A program made the position numbers and the translations under genes. Positions 46,559 through 57,400 of a stretch of 64,000 nt of DNA are shown here, piece after piece. This DNA comes from Pantoea deleyi (GTDB lineage: Bacteria; Pseudomonadota; Gammaproteobacteria; Enterobacterales; Enterobacteriaceae). Under the pieces are notes generated by a model. It saw only the letters and a list, made by a program, of their open reading frames with translations, did no database searches and was not told the origin of the DNA. Location: contig NZ_CP071405.1 in NCBI RefSeq assembly GCF_022647325.1, positions 3,906,001 to 3,970,000 of the forward strand, given 5' to 3'. How positions within the stretch are numbered: position 1 is the first letter of the stretch; every line of letters starts with the position of its first letter.

Positions 46559-46578
46559 GGGGCGGGTTTGCCCGCCCC
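46559..46578. repeat. GC-rich stem-loop between mtlA and mtlD
   Basis: GGGGCGGG pairs with CCCGCCCC around a four-base loop; another GGGCGG...CCGTCCC pairing lies just before. No U-tract, so it is more likely a message-stabilising or REP-like element within the operon than a terminator. Confidence 0.55.
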
Positions 46579-46605
46579 ATCGTCATTTGATATGGGTCAA
46601 AAATT

Positions 46606-47754
46606 ATGAAAGCGTTACATTTCGGAGCAGGAAACATCGGTCGCGGCTTTATCGGCAAATTACTGGCTGATGCCGGTATCGAACTGGTTTTTGCCGATGT
46701 GAATCAGACGGTGCTGGATGCACTGAACGCGCGTCATGAGTATCCCGTTCATGTGGTTGGCGAACAGGCCAGAACAGAAATCGTGACCGGCGTCAGCGCC
46801 GTGAACAGCACCAGTGAGGCGATCGTCACCCTGGTGTCTGAGGTCGATCTGGTGACCACCGCCGTGGGCCCGCAGATCCTGGAGCGCATTGCCGGCAGCG
46901 TGGCGAAAGGGCTGGCTAAACGCAGCGATGACGGCACGACCCGTCCGCTGAATATCATCGCCTGTGAGAATATGGTGCGCGGCACCAGTCAGCTGAAACA
47001 GCATGTCCTGAAGGCGCTGCCTGAGCAGTATCACGCCTGGCTGGAGCAGCACGTCGGCTTTGTGGATTCCGCCGTCGACCGCATCGTGCCACCTACGGAA
47101 GCGGGCAGCAGCGATCCGCTGGAAGTCACCGTTGAAACCTTCAGCGAGTGGATTGTCGACAAAACCCAGTTTAAAGGCGACCTGCCGACCATCCCCGGCA
47201 TGGAGCTGACCGACAACCTGATGGCCTTTGTTGAACGCAAGCTCTTCACCCTGAACACCGGCCACGCGATTACCGCCTACCTTGGCCAGCTGGCCGGTCA
47301 TCAGACCATTCGTGACGCCATTCTGGACGAAAAAATCCGGGCCGTGGTGAAAGGCGCGATGGAGGAGAGCGGCGCGGTGCTGATCCAGCGTTACGGTTTC
47401 GACGCGGAGAAACATGCGGCCTACATCCGCAAAATCCTGGGCCGTTTCGAAAACCCTTACCTGAAAGATGATGTTGAGCGCGTAGGCCGTCAGCCGCTGC
47501 GTAAACTGAGTGCGGGCGATCGCCTGATCAAGCCGACCCTGGGCACGCTGGAGTATGGTCTGCCGCACGCCAGCCTGGTGCAGGGGATTGCGGCCGCGAT
47601 GCACTATCGCAGCGATCAGGACCCGCAGGCGCAGGAGCTGGCCGCGCTGCTGGCAGAAAAGGGCCCACGGGCGACGCTGGCTGAGATTTCCGGTCTGGAT
47701 GCCGACAGCGAAGTGGTGGCTTCTGTGGTGAGCGCCTGGCACGCTATGGCATAA
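46606..47754 (+). CDS. mtlD: MtlD, mannitol-1-phosphate 5-dehydrogenase
   Basis: 382 residues. N-terminal NAD-binding motif [20 protein letters not shown] and the family blocks [13 protein letters not shown] and [12 protein letters not shown], with the helical C-terminal domain ([13 protein letters not shown]). Oxidises mannitol-1-phosphate to fructose-6-phosphate. Follows mtlA after 93 bases. Confidence 0.98.
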   Translation: MKALHFGAGNIGRGFIGKLLADAGIELVFADVNQTVLDALNARHEYPVHVVGEQARTEIVTGVSAVNSTSEAIVTLVSEVDLVTTAVGPQILERIAGSVAKGLAKRSDDGTTRPLNIIACENMVRGTSQLKQHVLKALPEQYHAWLEQHVGFVDSAVDRIVPPTEAGSSDPLEVTVETFSEWIVDKTQFKGDLPTIPGMELTDNLMAFVERKLFTLNTGHAITAYLGQLAGHQTIRDAILDEKIRAVVKGAMEESGAVLIQRYGFDAEKHAAYIRKILGRFENPYLKDDVERVGRQPLRKLSAGDRLIKPTLGTLEYGLPHASLVQGIAAAMHYRSDQDPQAQELAALLAEKGPRATLAEISGLDADSEVVASVVSAWHAMA

Positions 47755-47761
47755 TGCGCGC

Positions 47762-48364
47762 GTGTCAGTGACGCAAGCCGGGCGCAGTACGCCTGCGCCC
47801 AACGGCGGTATTAAACCCATGCAGGCAATAATGGAAGAGAAGCAAGCTTTTGAGAACCGGGTGCTTGAGCGCCTGAACGCCGGTCGTTCGGTGAGAAGCT
47901 TTCTTATCGCCGCCGTTGAGCTATTGGCTGAAGCGGTCAATCTGCTGGTGCTGCAGGTGTTCCGCAAAGATGACTATGCGGTGAAATATGCGGTGGAGCC
48001 GCTGCTGCTGGGCGATGGGCCGCTGGGCGAACTCTCGGTTCGTCTGAAGCTGGTTTATGGCCTGGGGGTCATCAGCCGGCACGAATATGAAGATGGTGAA
48101 CTGCTGCTGGCGCTGCGCGAAGAGCTGAATCACGATACCGCCGACTACCGCTTTACCGACGATGAAATCCTCGGCCCGTTTGGTGAGCTGCACTGCGTCA
48201 CCGCCTGGCCGCCAGCCCCGGTATTTCACACCGACGATGCGGAGCTGCGCAGTATGCAGCAGCAGCGCTATCTGCAGATGGTGCGATCCACCATGGTCCT
48301 GTCGCTTACCGAACTGATCGCCCGCATCAGCATCCGGCAGGCGTTTAAAAAGTCCGGCAGCTAA
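47762..48364 (+). CDS. mtlR: MtlR, mannitol operon repressor
   Basis: 200 residues if translation begins at the GTG at 47762, which keeps the same N-terminal length as E. coli MtlR; the ATG at 47819 is an alternative and neither has a strong ribosome site. The conserved body AFENRVLERLNAGRSVRSFLIAAVELLAEAVNLL is clear. All-helical regulator that represses mtl expression in E. coli. Seven bases after mtlD, last gene of the operon. Confidence 0.93.
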   Translation: MSVTQAGRSTPAPNGGIKPMQAIMEEKQAFENRVLERLNAGRSVRSFLIAAVELLAEAVNLLVLQVFRKDDYAVKYAVEPLLLGDGPLGELSVRLKLVYGLGVISRHEYEDGELLLALREELNHDTADYRFTDDEILGPFGELHCVTAWPPAPVFHTDDAELRSMQQQRYLQMVRSTMVLSLTELIARISIRQAFKKSGS

Positions 48365-48371
48365 TCCCGTC

Positions 48372-48396
48372 AGGCGCCCTTTCCGGCGCCTTTTTT
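48372..48396 (+). terminator. Terminator of mtlADR
   Basis: AGGCGCC / GGCGCCT stem with six-base loop followed by TTTTTT, eight bases after the mtlR stop. Confidence 0.92.
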
Positions 48397-48468
48397 GTCT
48401 TACGCTGAGCGGGAACCTGCACCCGATTTGGTGTATCCTTAGCCTGTTTTCCTCAACGAGTTGTTGTC

Positions 48469-48831
48469 ATGAAAGAGCAAGAAAAGAACGAAATCAAACT
48501 TCTCAGCGATAAGCTGGACGCACTGAACCGCAAAGAGCCGCAGTTACTGGAGTCGGGTGACACCGAGAAACTGGGCGCGTTGCTGAAAGAGAAAGAAACG
48601 CTGGTCACGGAGATCGAGCGTCTGCGCAATCAGCGGGTTGAAAAGCTGAGTGCCGAAGCGCAGAAGCTGCAGAAAATGGGCTTCAGCCGCGAAATTACCA
48701 AAAAAGAGCAGGCTAATCTGGGCGCGCTGAAGAAAAGCGTGCGCGGCCTGGTGGTGGTGCATCCAATGACCGCGCTGGGACGTGAAATGGGCCTGAAAGT
48801 GATGACCGGCTTCGCCCGAACCGCCTTCTGA
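48469..48831 (+). CDS. yibL: YibL, ribosome-associated DUF2810 protein
   Basis: 120 residues, highly charged and predicted coiled coil in the first 70 residues ([18 protein letters not shown]), then [34 protein letters not shown], as in E. coli YibL. Conserved position after mtlR. Reported in E. coli as ribosome-associated; precise role unknown. Confidence 0.92.
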   Translation: MKEQEKNEIKLLSDKLDALNRKEPQLLESGDTEKLGALLKEKETLVTEIERLRNQRVEKLSAEAQKLQKMGFSREITKKEQANLGALKKSVRGLVVVHPMTALGREMGLKVMTGFARTAF

Positions 48832-48839
48832 AGCGTCGA

Positions 48840-49808
48840 TCAGGCAGCCGCCTGATCGACATCGGCTTTGCGTTCGCCCGCGGCGGCACAGACCTGTTCC
48901 GCCAGCGCATCCAGCAGTTCATAGCGACGGCGATACTCTGCGCGCTTCTTGCTGGCGATCTCCTCCAGCGTTTTGCGCGGCAGGCTCAGCGGCAGGGTAA
49001 ACATCCCGTCACTGCGCGCCTCTCCACTCAGCGACAGCCAGAATTCACTGTAGCTGGCAAAGAACTTATCCCCTTTGCTGTGGCGATAGCGCAGGCTGCG
49101 GAATACGTGTGTCTCATCGCCCACCGCCAGAATCTTCTCAACACCGCACTGTTTCGCAACAATAAACACCGCTTCCATTAACAAACGTTTCGGGAAGAGA
49201 CCCTGCGCGGCTTTTGTCGCCTCGCGGATCACTTCATTATTGATATGTTTCCGTGGCCCCTGTAATCCGCCAATTAATAAGGTGCGCTGGTTATTCTCAT
49301 TAAGAATAGAAAATGAGAGCGACGCGATGATTTCATCGTTATAACGCAACACCAGCGTCACTTCGCCTTCACGGTCGAAATAACCTGAGCTGCAGGAGAG
49401 TAAAAAGGCTTCGCCGTTTTTACCGGTCAGCGCAGCCAGCGGATTATCGGTGGCGCTCTGCAGCAGCTGACGCAGCGCTGGATTTTCCAGGTTATTCATC
49501 AGGGTATAATGATCGAGAATCGCCTGCGCACGCGCAGCAATGCTCAGCCCGGAACGCAGATAAGGCCGGTGCAGCTTGGCGGGCAGCAGGCCCTGAGTGC
49601 TCATCAGCAGAGGCAGTTGCGGCAGACGCGACAGGGCATCCAGATAATGCAGCGTCGTCAGTGGCGATATTAAGGTCCTTAAGACAAATTTCATCCGGAA
49701 CCGTTTACTTATCCAGAGTTTATCCGGAACGTATTTGCCACTAATTAACTGAAAAAAAAGTGAAGCAGAGGAATCTGTTGTAGTTTCGTGAGTAGTTATA
49801 ATTGACAT
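48840..49808 (-). CDS. VirK/YbjX family protein (DUF535)
   Basis: 322 residues from ATG 49808, or 326 from a GTG at 49820; neither has an obvious ribosome site. The DUF535 core is visible (LRYNDEIIASLSFSIL, IGGLQGPRKHIN, GVEKILAVGDETHVFR, FASYSEFW). Members include Shigella VirK and Salmonella/E. coli YbjX, linked to envelope and antimicrobial-peptide tolerance, but their biochemical activity is not known. Convergent with yibL, eight bases apart. Confidence 0.85.
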   Translation of the reverse strand: MSIITTHETTTDSSASLFFQLISGKYVPDKLWISKRFRMKFVLRTLISPLTTLHYLDALSRLPQLPLLMSTQGLLPAKLHRPYLRSGLSIAARAQAILDHYTLMNNLENPALRQLLQSATDNPLAALTGKNGEAFLLSCSSGYFDREGEVTLVLRYNDEIIASLSFSILNENNQRTLLIGGLQGPRKHINNEVIREATKAAQGLFPKRLLMEAVFIVAKQCGVEKILAVGDETHVFRSLRYRHSKGDKFFASYSEFWLSLSGEARSDGMFTLPLSLPRKTLEEIASKKRAEYRRRYELLDALAEQVCAAAGERKADVDQAAA

Positions 49809-49949
49809 AGTCAGCGACACACAGTGGGTTAAGCAGGATTGTCACTGAAAATAACATAGCCAATATCAACGGCAGGTTAATGCAGAATAACATTAAAACT
49901 GATTTATGAAGATTTCTGGTTCCATCTGGGAATGCGCAATATAAAGATA

Positions 49950-49980
49950 AAAAAAACCGGCGAAATAGATTTCACCGGTC
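49950..49980 (-). terminator. Terminator of sodA
   Basis: Minus-strand stem ACCGGTGAAA / TTTCGCCGGT (one mismatch) with a five-base loop followed by TTTTTTT, about 25 bases after the sodA stop. Confidence 0.88.
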
Positions 49981-50002
49981 AGGCGGTTAACGCGGGATTA
50001 AC

Positions 50003-50620
50003 TTACTGTGCTGCTGCGAAGCGGGCTGCTGCTTCGTCCCAGTTAACCACGTTCCAGAACGCTTTGATGTAGTCAGGACGCTTGTTCTGATATTTCAGGT
50101 AGTAAGCGTGTTCCCACACATCCAGACCGATGATCGGGAAGCCCGATACGCCGGCAACGGCTTCACCCATCAGCGGGTTATCCTGGTTTGCGGTAGAGAC
50201 CACAGCCAGCTTGTCACCTTTCTTAACCAGCCACGCCCAGCCTGAACCGAAACGGGTCGCTGCGGCTTTCTCGAACTCTTCCTGGAATTTTTCCACGCTG
50301 CCGAAATCTTTCTCGATAGCCGCTTTCAGGTCGCCCTGCAGGGTGGTGCCGGTTTTCAGGCCTTTCCAGAACAGGCTGTGGTTCGCGTGACCGCCTGCGT
50401 TGTTGCGCAGTGGGCCTTTTTTGTCTGCTGGCAGCTGATCCAGTTTGGTGATCAGCTCATCGACCGGCAGATCGGCAAATTCAGTGCCTTCCAGCGCCGC
50501 GTTGGCGTTGTTCACATAGGTCTGGTGATGTTTAGTGTGATGGATTTCCATCGTCTGCTTGTCGAAATGCGGTTCCAGTGCGTCGTATGCGTAAGGCAGG
50601 GATGGCAGTGAATAACTCAT
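50003..50620 (-). CDS. sodA: SodA, manganese superoxide dismutase
   Basis: 205 residues from ATG 50620 (GAGAGGA upstream). Metal ligands appear in EIHHTKHH (His27), [10 protein letters not shown] (His81) and [10 protein letters not shown] (Asp and His). The GGHANH and Gln-containing middle region favour the Mn type. Cytoplasmic removal of superoxide. A 260-base gap separates it from the next gene; in E. coli this promoter responds to SoxRS and Fur, which I could not confirm here. Confidence 0.97.
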   Translation of the reverse strand: MSYSLPSLPYAYDALEPHFDKQTMEIHHTKHHQTYVNNANAALEGTEFADLPVDELITKLDQLPADKKGPLRNNAGGHANHSLFWKGLKTGTTLQGDLKAAIEKDFGSVEKFQEEFEKAAATRFGSGWAWLVKKGDKLAVVSTANQDNPLMGEAVAGVSGFPIIGLDVWEHAYYLKYQNKRPDYIKAFWNVVNWDEAAARFAAAQ

Positions 50621-50881
50621 GTTCTTCCTCTCCATTTAATATGAGCAGCACGACGAATTCGGGACGTGCCGCGTAAGCAGTCGAATCATTATAGTTAAAT
50701 TCATGTAGCGTAAAAGGGTAATCAATGCCCTAATAACAATAAGGATTTGCGAAACCCGGCAAAAGCAACCCGTTGTTTTTACAGCGGGCAGCGGTCCGCA
50801 CTGCCTTTGCCGGTTAGATCGCCCCGCCGCGTCTGCGGGCGCGCCATCGGCCCGAATGCCGCGCCTGCCCTGCCCTGCGCC

Positions 50882-52222
50882 CTACCGGCCCAGCGCGCGC
50901 AATGCGCTGTCGAGTGCCCCCACCAGCCAGTCGATGTCGCTTTCCTGGAAAGCCAGAGGCGGGCGCAGTTTCAGTACATTCCCATAGGGGCCGGCGACCG
51001 AGGTCAGCACGCGATGTTCACGCAGCTTCTCAATCAGATCCAGCGCCAGCGTCTTGTCCGGCGTTTTGCTGTGACGATCGGTGACCAGTTCAAAGCCGAT
51101 AAACAGCCCGGCACCGCGCACATCCCCCACGCACTCATAGCGATCCATCAGCGTCCGCAGCTCAGCCAGCAGCTTCGCCCCGACCACGCGGCTGTGTTCC
51201 TGTAATCCCTCTTCGGTGATCACTTTCAGCACCGCCTGCGCCGCCGCCATCGCGACCGGGTTGCCGCCAAAGGTATTGAAGTAAGGAATCGAGTCGCTGA
51301 AGGCGGCCAGCACCTCGCTTTTTGCCAGCAGTCCGGAGACCGGAATGCCGTTGCCCATCGGCTTGCCGGTGGTGATCAGATCGGGCACCACATCGTGACG
51401 GCCAAAGCCCCAGAACGCATCGCCGGTGCGGCCAAAGCCTGGCTGAACTTCATCGGCAATAAAGATACCGCCGTTGGCATGCACCACCTCGACGGCTTTT
51501 TTCAGGAAGCCGCGCGGGTCGGGCAGGACGCCGTCCGACGAGAAGATCGAATCCGCCAGGAATCCGGCAAACTTAATGCCGTGCGCGGCCATATCATCAA
51601 TCTGCTGCTGAATCTGGCTGGCGAACCAGTCGCCCAGATCCGGGGCATCCACGCGATAAGCATCCGGCGGCATCACCAGTCGGGTGGTTGGTGCCAGCGG
51701 CTGCCCGCTGCCCAGCGCCGGAGAGGCGCCGGAGGTCAGCTCGCTGGTGCCGTGATAGGCCTCTTTACTGACGATAATCCCGGTGCCGCCGCTGAAGGCG
51801 CGCGCCACGCGGATCGCCAGATCGTTGGCTTCCGATCCGGTACACATATACATCGCGCGATCGATCGCCGCCGGCGTCGTCGCCAGCAGCGCCTCGCTGT
51901 AGTCGAGGATATTTTCATGCAGGTAACGGGTGTGAGTGTTCAGCATTTTCATCTGCTGCGTCACCGCCTCAATCACAGCCGGATGGCAGTGACCAATGCT
52001 GGCTACGTTGTTGTAGACATCGAGATATTTATCGCCCGCCGCATCCCACAGATACTGCCCCTCCCCCCGCACCAGATGAACCGGCTTGCGATAGAACAGG
52101 CGATAGGATTCGCCAAGCACTTTGCTGCGTTTATCGGTCAGCTTACGCGTGTCGCTGTCCAGCGCAGCGGCATGTTCGGCACGAAAACTGTTGGTATCCA
52201 TAATGGTGGAACGCGTGGCCAT
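50882..52222 (-). CDS. PLP-dependent class III aminotransferase (AGXT2-like)
   Basis: 446 residues from ATG 52222 (MATRSTIMDTNSF), with GGAG six bases upstream. Fold type I aminotransferase: GSEANDLAIRVAR, IADEVQPGFGRTG and the PLP lysine in ITTGKPMGNGIPVSG. Closest in feel to the AGXT2 / ethanolamine-phosphate phospho-lyase branch, so the amino donor is uncertain. Divergent from a DeoR-type regulator, with which it shares a promoter region, suggesting a small regulated catabolic unit. No counterpart beside sodA in E. coli. Confidence 0.88.
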   Translation of the reverse strand: MATRSTIMDTNSFRAEHAAALDSDTRKLTDKRSKVLGESYRLFYRKPVHLVRGEGQYLWDAAGDKYLDVYNNVASIGHCHPAVIEAVTQQMKMLNTHTRYLHENILDYSEALLATTPAAIDRAMYMCTGSEANDLAIRVARAFSGGTGIIVSKEAYHGTSELTSGASPALGSGQPLAPTTRLVMPPDAYRVDAPDLGDWFASQIQQQIDDMAAHGIKFAGFLADSIFSSDGVLPDPRGFLKKAVEVVHANGGIFIADEVQPGFGRTGDAFWGFGRHDVVPDLITTGKPMGNGIPVSGLLAKSEVLAAFSDSIPYFNTFGGNPVAMAAAQAVLKVITEEGLQEHSRVVGAKLLAELRTLMDRYECVGDVRGAGLFIGFELVTDRHSKTPDKTLALDLIEKLREHRVLTSVAGPYGNVLKLRPPLAFQESDIDWLVGALDSALRALGR

Positions 52223-52290
52223 AATTGACTCCGGTTTCAGGGATAAAGGGGAAGAGCGGATGCTCTTATCATGCCTGCCTGCGCTGAAAA

Positions 52291-52326
52291 TGCAACAAAA
52301 TACACAAATGCAATAAAATACACATG
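52291..52326. promoter_or_regulatory. Direct-repeat operator candidate of the DeoR regulator
   Basis: Two adjacent 18-bp units, TGCAACAAAATACACAAA (52291-52308) and TGCAATAAAATACACATG (52309-52326), differ at three positions. They lie between the divergent aminotransferase and DeoR genes. DeoR-family repressors often bind direct repeats of this sort, so this is a likely control site for both genes. Confidence 0.6.
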
Positions 52327-52428
52327 ACGGCGGCAAGGAGTCGCGCTAAGCTGGCCCCCGATTCAGACGGACGCCTGCGCCTGACTGGCGTATTATCCGT
52401 GCTCTTCGCGCTTTATAAGGAAACCACT

Positions 52429-53202
52429 ATGCTGCAGGAAATGCGTCTTCACCGTATCCGTGCCTTACTGACCCGGCTTAACCAGGTGAGTACTGAACGC
52501 ATTGTCAGGGAGCTGGAGGTGTCACGCGAGACCGCGCGTCGGGACATGATTGAGCTGGAAGCGCTGGGACTGGCGCGCCGGGTTCACGGCGGGCTGGTCG
52601 CGCTGGAAACCCCAGCCGAACCGCCGCTGACCGAACGCCGCAGCCAGCAGACCCGTGAAAAACGCGCCATCGCCCGCGCCGCCGCGCAGCTGCTGCAGCC
52701 CGGACAGACGCTGTTCCTGGACGCGGGCAGCACCACCACGTTTCTGGCAGAGGAGCTGCACGCCCTTTCCGGCCTGACGATCCTCACCAACAGCCTGCAG
52801 GCGGCGCTGGCCCTGAGCGCCGGAGAAGAAGATCAGACGCTGAACAATCAGATTATTTTGCTGGGCGGGAGCATGTCAGCGGGCGCACAGCAGACACGCG
52901 GCGAAATCACCGTTGGCGAAATCATCCGCTACCGTGCCGATATTGCGCTGCTGTCGCCGGTGGGCGTTGAGGCAGATTGCGGGGCCACCAGCTTTCATCT
53001 GCACGAAGCGGCGATCGCCCGTGCGATGGTGCAGCAGTCTGCATCCTGCTATCTGCTGGCCGATCACAGCAAGCTGGGCGTGGTCAGTCGAACGGTCTAC
53101 GCGCCACCGCAGGCGATCTCTCTGCTGATTACCGACGGCGGCGGCGACGGTGCCGCCCTTGCGGCGTTGCAGCAGCAACTGCCGGAGGTGATGGTGGTTT
53201 AA
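52429..53202 (+). CDS. DeoR/GlpR-family transcriptional regulator
   Basis: 257 residues from ATG 52429, with AAGGA seven bases upstream. N-terminal HTH ([38 protein letters not shown]) with the GLARRVHGG wing, then the DeoR sensor domain with [14 protein letters not shown], the phosphosugar-type pocket. Ligand unknown. Probably represses the divergent aminotransferase. Its stop overlaps the stop of convergent fdhD by four bases. Confidence 0.9.
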   Translation: MLQEMRLHRIRALLTRLNQVSTERIVRELEVSRETARRDMIELEALGLARRVHGGLVALETPAEPPLTERRSQQTREKRAIARAAAQLLQPGQTLFLDAGSTTTFLAEELHALSGLTILTNSLQAALALSAGEEDQTLNNQIILLGGSMSAGAQQTRGEITVGEIIRYRADIALLSPVGVEADCGATSFHLHEAAIARAMVQQSASCYLLADHSKLGVVSRTVYAPPQAISLLITDGGGDGAALAALQQQLPEVMVV

Positions 53203-54023
53203 CGCAGCCGCTGAGGGTGGCTGTAGATGGTGGCCCGGCCGGGTTTGCTGAAGCCGACCAGCGTCAGGTTGCAGCGCTCGGCCACCTCCACCGCCAGGCG
53301 GGTCGCCGCCGAAACCGCAAACAGGATTTCCACGCCGCACATGGCGGACTTCTGCACCATTTCATAGCTGGCGCGGCTGGAGACCAGAACCGCGCCCGGC
53401 CCCCAGTCGGCCTGGCTGCGATAGCCCAGCAGCTTGTCCAGCGCCACATGGCGCCCCACATCTTCGCAGCCCCCGGCCAGCTGACCGTCGGGCTGGATCC
53501 ATGCGGCCGCATGGGTACAGCCGGTAAGCTGGCCGACCGGCTGATACGCTTTCAGCTCGCCCAGCGCCCGATCCAGCCTGTCCAGCGCAAAAGTCTGGGT
53601 AAAGGGCAGCGGCGAGAGCGGCTTGCCGATCTGTTCCAGCTGTTCAACGCCACAGACGCCACAGCCCGTCCGCCCTGCCAGCGCGCGACGCTGCGCTTTC
53701 AGCGCCATAAAACGGCGGCTGGAAAGATCAATCTGCACCTCTATACCGTCGCAGCCCGGCACGATATCCATACCAAAAATGTCGCCGGGCGCATCGATAA
53801 TGCCCTCAGAGAGCGAAAAGCCCAGCGCAAACGCCTCCAGATCTTTTGGCGTGGTCATCATCACGACGTGAGAGATACCGTTATAGACCAGCGCCACCGG
53901 CACTTCGTCCGCCAGCCAGTCTGAACGGGCGGCCGTCAGATCGTCACGCTGCCACACCTGCGTCATGCTGACACCGGCCTGAGTTGTTAAATCTTCGCCT
54001 GAGTCAGGCTGGATAGCTTTCAA
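53199..54023 (-). CDS. fdhD: FdhD, sulfurtransferase for formate dehydrogenase maturation
   Basis: 274 residues. FdhD passes sulfur from IscS to the molybdenum cofactor of formate dehydrogenase; the two catalytic cysteines are Cys121 and Cys124 ([13 protein letters not shown]). [16 protein letters not shown] and [14 protein letters not shown] are conserved. Divergent from fdoGHI-fdhE, as in E. coli. Confidence 0.97.
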   Translation of the reverse strand: MKAIQPDSGEDLTTQAGVSMTQVWQRDDLTAARSDWLADEVPVALVYNGISHVVMMTTPKDLEAFALGFSLSEGIIDAPGDIFGMDIVPGCDGIEVQIDLSSRRFMALKAQRRALAGRTGCGVCGVEQLEQIGKPLSPLPFTQTFALDRLDRALGELKAYQPVGQLTGCTHAAAWIQPDGQLAGGCEDVGRHVALDKLLGYRSQADWGPGAVLVSSRASYEMVQKSAMCGVEILFAVSAATRLAVEVAERCNLTLVGFSKPGRATIYSHPQRLR

Positions 54024-54324
54024 AAAATATGACCTGTTGTTAATAAATGATGAAATTCAGCGCCGTATTCCGCCGCGTCCTGATTCTGCCTCTAAGCCCC
54101 GGGTTGCGCAAATAAACCGCGGGGCAATTCATGCGGTTTTACCGTCGCAGCGGGCTGGCGCGCCCGCTGGTGCAGAAAATGAGAAGGGTCATTTTTCAGG
54201 CATAACATCAGTAAGCATATAACAACAGTAATCCGTGGCGGCCGCTGAAAATCTGCTTGCAACTTCCCTTCACTGTCGAGGGTTTTTAACAAAATGTAGG
54301 AAATGAATTACTAATGACTAACCT

Positions 54325-54340
54325 GTTGACCCTGGTCAAC
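54325..54340. promoter_or_regulatory. Perfect palindrome overlapping a possible fdoG -35 box
   Basis: GTTGACC-CT-GGTCAAC is a perfect 7+7 inverted repeat. Its TTGACC could be a -35 hexamer, with GATAAG (54350-54355) as -10 at 18-base spacing. The core TTGAC-N4-GTCAA resembles FNR-type half sites (TTGAT-N4-ATCAA) with one symmetric change. The remaining 54024-54404 region shows no gene. Confidence 0.45.
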
Positions 54341-54404
54341 TTAGACGCAGATAAGACTGTTATTTTGCAGGGCTTCGCAATGGAGCCGATACAGAAGAAC
54401 GAAA

Positions 54405-57400
54405 ATGCAAATAAACAGACGGAGTTTTTTTAAAATCTGTGCAGGCGGCCTGGCGGGAACCAGTGCTGCGCTACTCGGTTTTGCCCCCACCACAGCTTTA
54501 GCCAGCGTCAGAGAATTCAAACTCATCCGCGCCCGAGAAACCCGCAATAACTGTACCTACTGCTCGGTCGGCTGCGGCATGCTGATTTACAGCCTGGGCG
54601 ATGGGGCGAAGAATGCCAGCGCCTCGATTTATCACATCGAAGGCGATCCTGATCATCCGGTCAGCCGGGGATCGCTCTGCCCGAAAGGGGCGGGCGTGCT
54701 CGACTTTATTCACAGCGAGCAGCGACTGAAATATCCGGAATATCGTGCGCCCGGTTCCGATAAATGGCAGCGCATCAGCTGGGAGGAAGCCTTTGATCGC
54801 ATCGCCCGGCTGATGAAGCAGGACCGCGATGCCCATTTCCAGACCACCAATGCGGCGGGCGTGACGGTCAACCGCTGGCCGACCACCTCCATGCTCTGCT
54901 CCTCCGCCGCCAGTAATGAAACCGGCCTGCTCGATCAGAAATTTGCCCGCGCACTGGGGATTCTGGCGCTGGAGAATCAGGCGCGCCTCTGCCACGGCCC
55001 GACCGTCGCCGCACTCGCACCGAGCTTTGGTCGCGGTGCAATGACCAATAACTGGAATGACATTAAAAACGCCAACGTGGTGATGATTATGGGCGGTAAT
55101 CCCGCCGAGGCGCATCCGGTGGGGTTCAAGTGGGTCATTGAGGCCAAAATCCATAACAAGGCCCAGGTTATCGTAGTCGATCCGCGCTTTAACCGTTCGG
55201 CGGCGGTGGCGGATTACTATGCGCCACTGCGGGCGGGCAGCGACGTGGTTTTCCTGATGGGCGTCGTCAACTATCTGCTGCAGCACAATCAGATCCAGCA
55301 GGCGTACGTGCGCGCCTTCACCAATGCTGCGCTGATTGTCAAAGAGGGCTTCAGCTTCAACGACGGTCTGTTCAGCGGTTACAATGCCACTACCCGCCAG
55401 TATGATCGCCAGAGCTGGCACTATGAGCTGGATGACAGGGGATTTGCCCGTCGCGATGAGAGCCTCACGCATCCGCGCTGTGTCCTGAACCTGCTGAAAA
55501 CCCACGCCAGCCGCTATACGCCGGAAATGGTGACGCGCCTGTGCGGAACCTCGCAGGAAGCCTTCATCAGGGTGTGTGAGCAGCTCGCCTCGACCGCGGT
55601 GCCCGATCGTACCGCGACGATTCTCTATGCGCTGGGCTGGACCCATCACACCAACGGCTCACAGATTATCCGCACGGCGGCGATGATCCAGCTGCTGCTG
55701 GGCAACATCGGTATGCCGGGCGGCGGGATTAATGCGCTGCGCGGGCACTCCAACGTCCAGGGCTATACCGATCTCGGTCTGCTGACGCAGAGCCTGCCGG
55801 GCTATCTGCCGCTGCCCTCCGAGAAGATGAGTACTCTGGCGACCTACCTGCAACAGGTCACGCCAGCCGCAGCCCTGCCGGATCAGGTCAATTACTGGCA
55901 GAACACCGACAAATTCTTCGTCAGCCTGATGAAGAGTTTCTACGGCGACAAGGCCACGGCGGAAAATCAGTGGGGCTACGACTGGCTGCCGAAGTGGGAT
56001 AAAAGCTACGACTGCATGGCGCAGGCGGAGATGATGGAGCAGGGAGCGCTGAACGGCTGTCTGATTCAGGGCTTCAATATGCTGGCGGCCTTCCCGGATA
56101 AAAACAAAGCGGTCCGGGCACTGTCACGCCTGAAATATATGGTGGTGATCGATCCGCTGCGCACCGAGACGGCCAGCTTCTGGCAGCATCACGACGCGTT
56201 TAACGATGTTGACCCGTCCACCATCCAGACCGAAGTGTTCCGTCTGCCCTCTTCCTGCTTCGCGGAAGAGTCGGGATCGGTGGCGAACTCGTCGCGCTGG
56301 CTGCAGTGGCACTGGGCAGCCGCCGAGCCACCGGCGGAGGCGCTGCACGACGGCAGAATCCTCGGCAACCTCTTTATGCGTCTGCGTGCGCTCTATCAGC
56401 GTGAGGGCGGTGCCGCGCCGGAACCGCTGATGGCGATGCGCTGGGACTACCGCGATCCGTGCAATCCCGAGCCGGAAGAGGTCGCGCAGGAGAGCAACGG
56501 TCAGGCGCTGACCGATATTTATGACGCCAGCGGCACGCTGCTGCTGAAAAAGGGCCAGCAGCTCAACGGGTTCGCTGAACTGCGTAACGACGGCACCACC
56601 GCCAGCGCCTGCTGGATCTACAGCGGCAGCTGGACGCCAGAGGGCAACCAGATGGCCCGGCGCGACAACGCCGATCCGTCCGGGCTGGGTGCAGTCTCCG
56701 GCTGGGCCTGGGCCTGGCCCGCTAACCGCCGCATTCTCTATAACCGCGCCTCGGCGGATGCGCAGGGCAAAGCCTGGGATCCCGCGCGCCGCCTGATCGA
56801 GTGGGATGGCGCACGCTGGCAGGGTATCGACGTACCGGATTATCCGGTCACGCTGTCGCCGCAGAAGCAGGCCGGTCCCTTTATCATGCAGCCTGATGGC
56901 CTGGGTCATCTGTTTGCGCTTGATAAAATGGCCGATGGCCCGTTCCCGGAACATTACGAGCCGATGGAAAGCCCGCTCGCTGACAACCCTCTGCATCCAC
57001 AGCAGCGCCACAGTCCGGTCGTCCGGCTCTTCAGCAGCGACGCCGCCCGGCTGGGTAAGGCCGCTGACTACCCCTGTGTCGCCACCACCTACTCCATCAC
57101 CGAACTGTTCCGTCACTGGACGAAACATGCCCTGCTGAATGCGATTGCGCAGCCGGAGCAGTTTGTTGAGATCGGCACCGAACTGGCCGAGGAGAAAGGG
57201 ATCCGCGCCGGTGACAGCGTCAAAGTCACGTCGCAGCGTGGCTATATCAACGCTAAAGCGGTGGTCACCCGTCGTCTGCAGCGTCTGACGATTGATGGCA
57301 GACCGGTCGACACCGTGGGCATTCCCTGTCACTGGGGCTTTGAAGGCACCACGCGGAAGGGCTTCCTGGCCAATACGCTGACGCCGTCGGTTGGCGATGC

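Noticed and set aside
54990..54992. Possible selenocysteine codon in fdoG
   Set aside because: The codon is TGC, an ordinary cysteine codon, so no recoding is needed.
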